From Bacillota bacterium (lineage in GTDB: Bacteria > Bacillota_I > Bacilli_A > RFN20 > CAG-826), in contig JAEZSD010000042.1 of NCBI GenBank assembly GCA_023422095.1, positions 1-9,603 of the forward strand: a stretch of 9,603 nucleotides of DNA, given 5' to 3'. Below are positions 4,812 to 9,603 of the stretch, in pieces (position 1 is the first letter of the stretch; each line of letters starts with the position of its first letter). The position numbers and the translations under genes are program-made. Below the pieces are notes generated by a model. It had not been told where the DNA came from. It did not search any database and saw only the letters and a program-made list of their open reading frames with translations.

Positions 4812-6959
4812 ATGATAATTTCAAAACGAATAGCTGATAAAATAAATGTCAAAATAAATCAAGTTGATGCGACAATAAAGTTAATCGATAGTGGTGACAC
4901 TATTCCTTTCATTGCCCGATATCGTAAAGAAGTGACAGGTAACATGTCTGATACTGAATTAAGAGATCTATTTGAACTTCTTACCTACCTTAGAAATCTC
5001 GAAGAGAGAATGAAGACAGTTCTAGCTTCAATTGAAGAGCAAAATAAACTGACTCCTGATTTAAAAGAGGCGATTGAAAACGTCAATACTCTATCAGAAC
5101 TTGAGGATATTTATCGACCATATAAACCAAAACGTAAAACAAGAGCGAGTATCGCAAAAGAAAAAGGATTAGAACCTTTGGCCCTTTATTTAAAACAAGG
5201 TCTAAAACGCGATGATCATGATGCCTACCTAGCCTCATTTATTAATCTTGAAAAAGGTGTTAATAGTACTCAAGAAGCTCTCTCGGGAGCCAAAGATATC
5301 ATCGCTGAAGAGATTAGTGATGAGGCCAAATATCGCTTCTTTATTAAAAAGTATATTTATCGAGAAGGGTTGATTGTCAGCAAAGAAATAGCTAAGGATG
5401 AGAAAGATACCTTTGGTAAATACGCTGCTTATCAAGAAAAAATCTCTTCCATTCCTCCTCATCGTATTCTCGCCATTAATCGTGGTGAAAACCTTAAATG
5501 TTTGAAAGTTACACTCGATTTTGAAATTGATCCAATTAAGGCAAGAATTGAGAATGATTACATTCGAAACAATGCGTTCAAAGAAGAAATGCTTTTCGCG
5601 ATTGAAGATTCGTTAAAAAGATTGATTCTGCCATCGATAGAAAATGAGATTAGGAATGATTTATTCGAGAAGGCAGAAGAGACATCTCTTATCGTTTTCA
5701 AAAAGAATTTAAAAGCTCTTTTATTGCAGCCTCCTCTAAAAGACAAAACCGTTTTAGGGTTTGATCCTGGCTTTCGAACTGGCTGTAAATATGCTTTAGT
5801 TAATAAAAACGGCATACCAAGTGAAATTGGAGTGGTTTATTTAACCGCTGCTTCGGAGAGCGAAGTCCAAAGAGCTAGACAACAAATCGCCAATATTTTA
5901 AAGAAAAATAAAATTGACTATATTGCCCTGGGAAATGGAACCGCTTCGCGAGAGAGTGAAATGGAAATATCCAAAATTATTAAAGAGAATGGGTTTTCCG
6001 TCAAATTATTTATTGTTAATGAAAGTGGCGCCTCTGTTTATAGTGCCTCCAAATTGGGGGAAGAAGAATTTCCTGACTTAAGCGTTGAAAAACGCAGTGC
6101 GATTTCTCTAGCAAGAAGAATACAAGACCCACTCAGTGAATTAGTTAAAATTGACCCTAAAGCCATCGGAGTTGGCCAATATCAACACGATATGAACCAA
6201 ACCAAATTGAGTACCGCCCTACATGGAGTGGTGGAAGACGCCGTTAATACTGTCGGGGTTAATCTCAACAACTCCTCAACATCGCTATTAAATTATGTTT
6301 CGGGAGTTAATAAAACAGTCGCGGAAAACATCTATCAATACCTCAAAGACAATGGACCATTTGCCACAAGAAAAGACTTAAAAAAAGTTCCTAAATTAGG
6401 CGAAAAAGCTTTCGAACAATGCGCTGGTTTCCTTCGTATTTATGGCGGAAAAGAACCACTTGATCAAACTTCAATTCATCCAGAATCATATGAAGTAGCG
6501 AAATACATATTAAAACAAGCAAATATCGACCTTCTTAGTGATGATAGTGAGAAGAAAGAAAACGCATTATTAAAAATATCAAAGCAAGAAGTTCTCACTA
6601 AATTCCAAATCGGTGAAGCGACCTATTTTGATATCATTGAAGAAATTAAACGGCCAGGAAGAGACATTCGTGATGATATTGAAATCGTCACTTTGAATCA
6701 AGAAGCCAAAGACATCAAAGATTTAAAAGTTGGGATGGTTTTACAAGGAACAGTCCGCAATATTATGGATTTTGGGATGTTTGTTGACATTAATGTTCAT
6801 CAAGATGGATTAGTTCATATTTCCGAAGTCGCTAATAAATTCGTCAAAGACATTTCTTCGATATATTCTGTCAACGATATCGTCAAAGTAAAAGTAATCG
6901 CTTTAGACCTCGCGAAAAAGCGAATTAGTTTATCAATTAAACAAGTCAATGAGAACTAA
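4812..6959 (+). CDS. tex: Tex family RNA-binding transcription accessory protein
   Basis: Tex is a conserved cytosolic nucleic-acid-binding protein (homologue of the core of eukaryotic Spt6) linked to transcription and RNA metabolism. The 715-residue product has the family order: N-terminal helical region with TIPFIARYRKEVTG (about 30-43) and DIYRPYKPKRKTRA (about 99-112), a YqgF/RNase H-like domain beginning at LGFDPGFRTG (D318), helix-hairpin-helix repeats around 494-545 (SGVNKTVAENI then VPKLGEKAFEQCAGFLRI), and a C-terminal S1 domain about 637-710 (VGMVLQGTVRNIMDFGMFV then DGLVHISE). Length is normal for the family, and no key block is missing. The reading frame stays open upstream to an ATG at 4725, but that 29-codon extension (MKYSDASF...) covers the -10 box and looks nothing like Tex; the chosen ATG has a proper ribosome binding site. 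The gene is monocistronic and divergent from the SDR gene. Confidence 0.97.
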   Translation: MIISKRIADKINVKINQVDATIKLIDSGDTIPFIARYRKEVTGNMSDTELRDLFELLTYLRNLEERMKTVLASIEEQNKLTPDLKEAIENVNTLSELEDIYRPYKPKRKTRASIAKEKGLEPLALYLKQGLKRDDHDAYLASFINLEKGVNSTQEALSGAKDIIAEEISDEAKYRFFIKKYIYREGLIVSKEIAKDEKDTFGKYAAYQEKISSIPPHRILAINRGENLKCLKVTLDFEIDPIKARIENDYIRNNAFKEEMLFAIEDSLKRLILPSIENEIRNDLFEKAEETSLIVFKKNLKALLLQPPLKDKTVLGFDPGFRTGCKYALVNKNGIPSEIGVVYLTAASESEVQRARQQIANILKKNKIDYIALGNGTASRESEMEISKIIKENGFSVKLFIVNESGASVYSASKLGEEEFPDLSVEKRSAISLARRIQDPLSELVKIDPKAIGVGQYQHDMNQTKLSTALHGVVEDAVNTVGVNLNNSSTSLLNYVSGVNKTVAENIYQYLKDNGPFATRKDLKKVPKLGEKAFEQCAGFLRIYGGKEPLDQTSIHPESYEVAKYILKQANIDLLSDDSEKKENALLKISKQEVLTKFQIGEATYFDIIEEIKRPGRDIRDDIEIVTLNQEAKDIKDLKVGMVLQGTVRNIMDFGMFVDINVHQDGLVHISEVANKFVKDISSIYSVNDIVKVKVIALDLAKKRISLSIKQVNEN

Positions 6960-6993
6960 TCGAAACATTTTGTAATTTTTCAACCTTTAAAAA

Positions 6994-7002
6994 TGTTAAA
7001 AT
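6994..7002 (+). promoter_or_regulatory. Extended -10 promoter for the YhhN/kinase-like operon
   Basis: TGTTAAAAT (6994-7002) fits an extended -10 (TGn plus TAAAAT). TTGTAA at 6970-6975 is a -35-like sequence, but its spacer of 21 bp is too long to trust. The ribosome binding site TAGGAG follows at 7009-7014, 9 bases before the ATG at 7024. Confidence 0.45.
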
Positions 7003-7023
7003 AGCAACTAGGAGATATAGACT

Positions 7024-7698
7024 ATGCTTCAACCGATAACCTATGTATTTTTTGGCCTATTTGTGGCTATGACGATTGTCCAATTGGTAGCCGCCTTTCT
7101 AGAAAAAGAAATGTTGCGCAAAATAACCAAACCATTTTGCGTGTTCTTTCTGGCTTTGGCTGTGGTGGTCACCTTACCAACCCATCCTCTTATATATATA
7201 GGAGCGTTTTTGGGAGTGCTTGGCGATATTGCTTTAATATCCAAAAATAAAAAGATATTTCTTTTAGGCACAATTCTCTTTTTATTCGGTCATTTTTGTT
7301 ACCTTGGTGAAATTCTTTTTATCATGATGAAAAATCAACCTCTTGATTGGTGGTTTTATGCCGTAGTTGGTTTTGCCATCCTGCTTATTACCCTAGGTGG
7401 TTACCCATTTTCTAAAAAAATTGCCGGAACTCGTTATCTAGCCTTAGCGGGTAACATCTATATGGCAGTTCTCCTCCTTGTTTCCGTCGTGTCTATCATC
7501 GCTTCAGTAAAAGGCTACGCCAATTTCATGATTCTCGGAGTCATCGGAGGGATATCTTTCTTAGCTTCTGATATGATTTTAACCAAATCTTTCTTCATTA
7601 AGGATTTTAAAAGAAGAGATTATTACATCATGCTCTTTTATCTTCTTGGCCAAGCGCTTATCCTAATAGGAATAACATTTACTTACGTTTTAGCTTAA
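7024..7698 (+). CDS. YhhN/TMEM86 family membrane protein (lysoplasmalogenase-like)
   Basis: This 224-residue protein has the YhhN family pattern. About eight hydrophobic segments span nearly the whole chain (roughly 5-25, 36-52, 56-72, 77-99, 108-126, 138-160, 166-184 and 201-223). Family landmarks are TKP (36-38), LGVLGDIALI with D68, FGHFCYLGE with H90 and Y93, FLASDMIL with D183, and a final aromatic segment FYLLGQALI. Animal members TMEM86A and TMEM86B hydrolyse the vinyl-ether bond of lysoplasmalogens; bacterial members are mostly uncharacterised. If the organism is anaerobic and makes plasmalogens, a lipid-remodelling role would fit, but that is inference. The start has a good TAGGAG site. 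The stop is 39 bases before the next ATG with no terminator between, so the two genes are probably co-transcribed. Confidence 0.8.
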   Translation: MLQPITYVFFGLFVAMTIVQLVAAFLEKEMLRKITKPFCVFFLALAVVVTLPTHPLIYIGAFLGVLGDIALISKNKKIFLLGTILFLFGHFCYLGEILFIMMKNQPLDWWFYAVVGFAILLITLGGYPFSKKIAGTRYLALAGNIYMAVLLLVSVVSIIASVKGYANFMILGVIGGISFLASDMILTKSFFIKDFKRRDYYIMLFYLLGQALILIGITFTYVLA

Positions 7699-7737
7699 TA
7701 ACTAGATACAAATACAAAAGGAAAGAGAGAACAACTT

Positions 7738-9441
7738 ATGAAACGATTCCATCTCACCGAAACCTATGCCTTAATCAACTTCGATGCTTCAAACTGTGAA
7801 TCGGAAGTGAGCATTTTGCAATCTAATAGTTTTCTTGAAGTCCTCACTCAATTTCTAGCCAAATTAAAAAAGGAAAAAGATATTCTTGTTGAACCTTTTA
7901 AAGATGCCACCATCCTTCAATTTCACGATGCTTTTAAGCTCCTTTATTTATATAGTTACAAAGAAACTTTCTATAAAAACCCCTCGTTGCAACATTTACT
8001 TCAACATCAAGATGAACTATACCATCTTACTGAAGCTTTTTACGATTATTGGCGGGATTTGCAGCGATTTGGTTTGATGTCTTCTTCTCATCTCTATCGC
8101 CAAAGTGCGAAAACTCCTGATTTAATTGCCACTATTGATCGATTTAATAGTTTAGTCCTTTCTTTATACCGAACTATCTCAACGAATATCCGCGGAGAAA
8201 ACTATAATGTCTTCCGCCAACTTCCTGCCGGAGTTAATGCCAATCTACTATATGTGCATCACAACTTTCCCTATCCTGAACAGTACTTCAACCTTCAAGG
8301 TATTCCGTTAATAAGCAAAATTGCCATTCGCCCTCCTTTTATTGCTCATACAAGAAGCAATACGAGAACTGACTTATTTAAAGAGATTAAGAAAAATCCA
8401 CTCAACGAACTCTCAATTGATAAGATGAAATTTATGGCTTTCCCAATTAAAGTTGGGCCATTATTAGCCTTAGTCTATATTCATCGCGACTTTTTACATG
8501 AATCTATCGGTCTAGCCAACTTATTTGAATTTGCCACTTTTGACGAAATAAAAAAACAGGTTCCCAACCTTGTCTTCTTATATGGTATACCCGAGCAAGA
8601 ATACGATAGCACCTATTACCATGATCAAGCCAATAACATGTACGTAGGTTTCGTCAGTCATCTCGATAAAAACGATTATTTTGGTTATTTGAAAAAAATG
8701 CTACTAACTCTCCATAATCTTTACATGATCGATCAAAAGAGACTTCCTATTCACGGGGCGATGGTGTCTATCTTGCTCAACAACAACAAAAATAAAAACA
8801 TCGTTATTGTTGGTGATAGTGGAGCTGGTAAATCAGAAACTCTCGAAGCTTTAAGAATTATTGGTAAAGAATATATTAAGGAGATGCGCATTGTCTTTGA
8901 TGACATGGGTGTCTTATTGCAAAAAAATAATCAAATCTATGCGAATGGAACAGAAACTGGGGCCTTTGTTCGCCTTGATGATTTAGAAGCCGGATATGCT
9001 TACCGAAAGATTGATCGCGCGATATTCTTTAATCCTGATCAGACGAACGCGAGGCTTGTTCTTCCTGTCACAACTCATAAATTTGTTGTGACCGATCATA
9101 AAATTGATATGATCCTTTATGCGAATAACTATAGTGAAACCGATATTGGATTACGTCTTTATGATAATTTAGATGAAGCAATCGATATTTTCAGAACCGG
9201 AAAAAGAAGAGCCAAAGGCACAACCAATGAAATTGGACTTGTCGAGTCGTATTTCGCCAATCCATTTGGACCAATGCAAAAGAAAGCCCAAACAGAGATA
9301 CTTATCAACGAATATTTTCACTCCATGGCAAAAGAAGGTGTTCTCATCGGCGAGCTATATACGAGATTAGCGATTCCTAATCAAGAAATAAACGGACCGC
9401 AAAAGGCCGCTAGAATCTTACTTGAAAAACTGATTATGTAA
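7738..9441 (+). CDS. Large protein with an HPr kinase/PEPCK-like P-loop domain and an unknown N-terminal region
   Basis: The 567-residue cytosolic product has two parts. Residues 335 to about 500 carry HPr-kinase-like landmarks: H339 in PIHGAM, aligning with the conserved His of HPrK's VHG segment; the Walker A loop GDSGAGKSE (359-367), almost identical to the HPrK loop GDSGxGKSE; and D388-D389 in IVFDDMG, matching the DD of HPrK's VADD. HPrK's later signatures (EIRGLG and RPGRN) are not visible. Instead the chain continues with TGAFVRLDDLEAG (407-419). Real ATP-PEPCK has GxSGTGKTT in its P-loop, so it is not a standard PEPCK, though some databases label relatives that way. Residues 1-335 are soluble, with no motif I recognise, and HPrK itself is only about 310 residues. 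The likely ribosome binding site is the purine run AGAGAGA (7724-7730). It probably shares an operon with the YhhN gene. I infer a P-loop kinase or phosphotransferase of unknown substrate. Confidence 0.75.
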   Translation: MKRFHLTETYALINFDASNCESEVSILQSNSFLEVLTQFLAKLKKEKDILVEPFKDATILQFHDAFKLLYLYSYKETFYKNPSLQHLLQHQDELYHLTEAFYDYWRDLQRFGLMSSSHLYRQSAKTPDLIATIDRFNSLVLSLYRTISTNIRGENYNVFRQLPAGVNANLLYVHHNFPYPEQYFNLQGIPLISKIAIRPPFIAHTRSNTRTDLFKEIKKNPLNELSIDKMKFMAFPIKVGPLLALVYIHRDFLHESIGLANLFEFATFDEIKKQVPNLVFLYGIPEQEYDSTYYHDQANNMYVGFVSHLDKNDYFGYLKKMLLTLHNLYMIDQKRLPIHGAMVSILLNNNKNKNIVIVGDSGAGKSETLEALRIIGKEYIKEMRIVFDDMGVLLQKNNQIYANGTETGAFVRLDDLEAGYAYRKIDRAIFFNPDQTNARLVLPVTTHKFVVTDHKIDMILYANNYSETDIGLRLYDNLDEAIDIFRTGKRRAKGTTNEIGLVESYFANPFGPMQKKAQTEILINEYFHSMAKEGVLIGELYTRLAIPNQEINGPQKAARILLEKLIM

Positions 9442-9455
9442 AACATAGACATTTA

Positions 9456-9467
9456 TTTGATATCAAA
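9456..9467. other. Perfect 12-bp palindrome in the kinase-like gene/tRNA gap
   Basis: TTTGATATCAAA reads the same on both strands. It lies 15 bases after the kinase-like gene and about 40 bases before the tRNA -10. With no T-run it is not a terminator. It could be a protein-binding site. The half-site TATCAAA recurs at 9492-9498. Confidence 0.35.
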
Positions 9468-9507
9468 CATAATCCTTAAAAAATTAATAGGTATCAAAAA
9501 AAGTTTG

Positions 9508-9516
9508 TGTTATATT
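9508..9516 (+). promoter_or_regulatory. Extended -10 promoter for the tRNA
   Basis: TGTTATATT (9508-9516) is an extended -10. The -35 region is poor. Transcription would start near 9523, about 20 bases upstream of the tRNA 5' end, where a small hairpin (CGCC 9523-9526 with GGCG 9535-9538) lies in the leader removed by RNase P. Confidence 0.45.
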
Positions 9517-9542
9517 ATTACTCGCCTGCAATATGGCGTGTC

Positions 9543-9603
9543 GGACCATTAGCTCAACGGTCAGAGCGCTCGGCCCATAACCGATCGGTTCCAGGTTCGA
9601 ATC
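9543..9603 (+). tRNA. tRNA with CAT anticodon (probably elongator tRNA-Met), cut by the window end
   Basis: Sixty-one bases of a tRNA are present, to position 61 of standard numbering. They are acceptor 5' strand GGACCAT, T8 A9, D-arm GCTC (9552-9555) with GAGC (9564-9567), anticodon loop CCCATAA (9574-9580) with anticodon CAT (9576-9578), and CCAGG then TTCGAAT, C (9591-9603) starting the T-arm. The body closely follows the Firmicutes tRNA-Met form GGACC-TTAGCTCA. The start is G, not C opposite A, which argues against the initiator. A lysidine-modified tRNA-Ile2 also has CAT in its gene and is not excluded. Two oddities are C at position 33 where U is nearly universal, and a C-U opposition at 27-43. 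The 3' part, including the expected ATGGTCC acceptor strand, is outside the window. Confidence 0.88.

Noticed and set aside
5235..5815. Antisense open frames inside tex
   Set aside because: They lie entirely within the tex coding sequence, have no ribosome binding sites and encode low-complexity sequence typical of shadow frames.
6964..6997. Terminator after tex from AACATTTT pairing with AAAATGTT
   Set aside because: The loop is 18 bases, the stem is nearly all A-T, no T-run follows and it overlaps the next gene's -10 box.
7738..9441. Calling the large P-loop protein ATP-dependent PEP carboxykinase
   Set aside because: The P-loop is GDSGAGKSE, as in HPr kinase, and not the GxSGTGKTT of PEPCK, and other PEPCK active-site blocks are not seen.

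Overview
The window comes from a low-G+C bacterium of the Bacillota/Bacilli type, possibly one of its Erysipelotrichia- or Mollicutes-like branches. The signs are A+T-rich intergenic DNA, TAA or TAG at every stop codon I could place, extended -10 promoters, a Tex protein, an HPr-kinase-like P-loop protein and a tRNA whose body resembles Firmicutes tRNA-Met. Tryptophan is written TGG and no gene needs TGA read as an amino acid, so the standard bacterial code fits. I cannot name a genus from sequence alone.

Layout. Positions 1-1071 look like an accessory island. They hold the frame-broken end of a serine recombinase, a terminator, a promoter with a perfect palindrome between its -35 and -10, a 183-residue unknown membrane protein with a cysteine knuckle, a pair of 18-bp direct repeats and a strong terminator. 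A hand count gives about 30% G+C for 421-720, against about 43% for 2401-2700 in the transporter gene. Positions 1118-3205 carry a YgiD/LigB-type extradiol dioxygenase and an orphan PTS EIIC-like permease, each followed by a terminator. Positions 3240-4684 hold an AlkD-like DNA glycosylase and, convergent with it and only 2 bp away, a short-chain dehydrogenase. Positions 4703-6959 begin with a divergent promoter region and contain tex. Positions 7024-9441 hold a probable two-gene operon: a YhhN/TMEM86-type membrane protein and a 567-residue protein with an HPr-kinase-like C-terminal domain behind a long unrecognised N-terminal region. The window ends inside a tRNA with a CAT anticodon.

The genes do not form one pathway. 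Most are single-gene units with their own promoter and terminator. The exception is the YhhN/kinase-like pair, which appears co-transcribed and is the best candidate for something undescribed. The small membrane gene in the recombinase-derived island is the second candidate.
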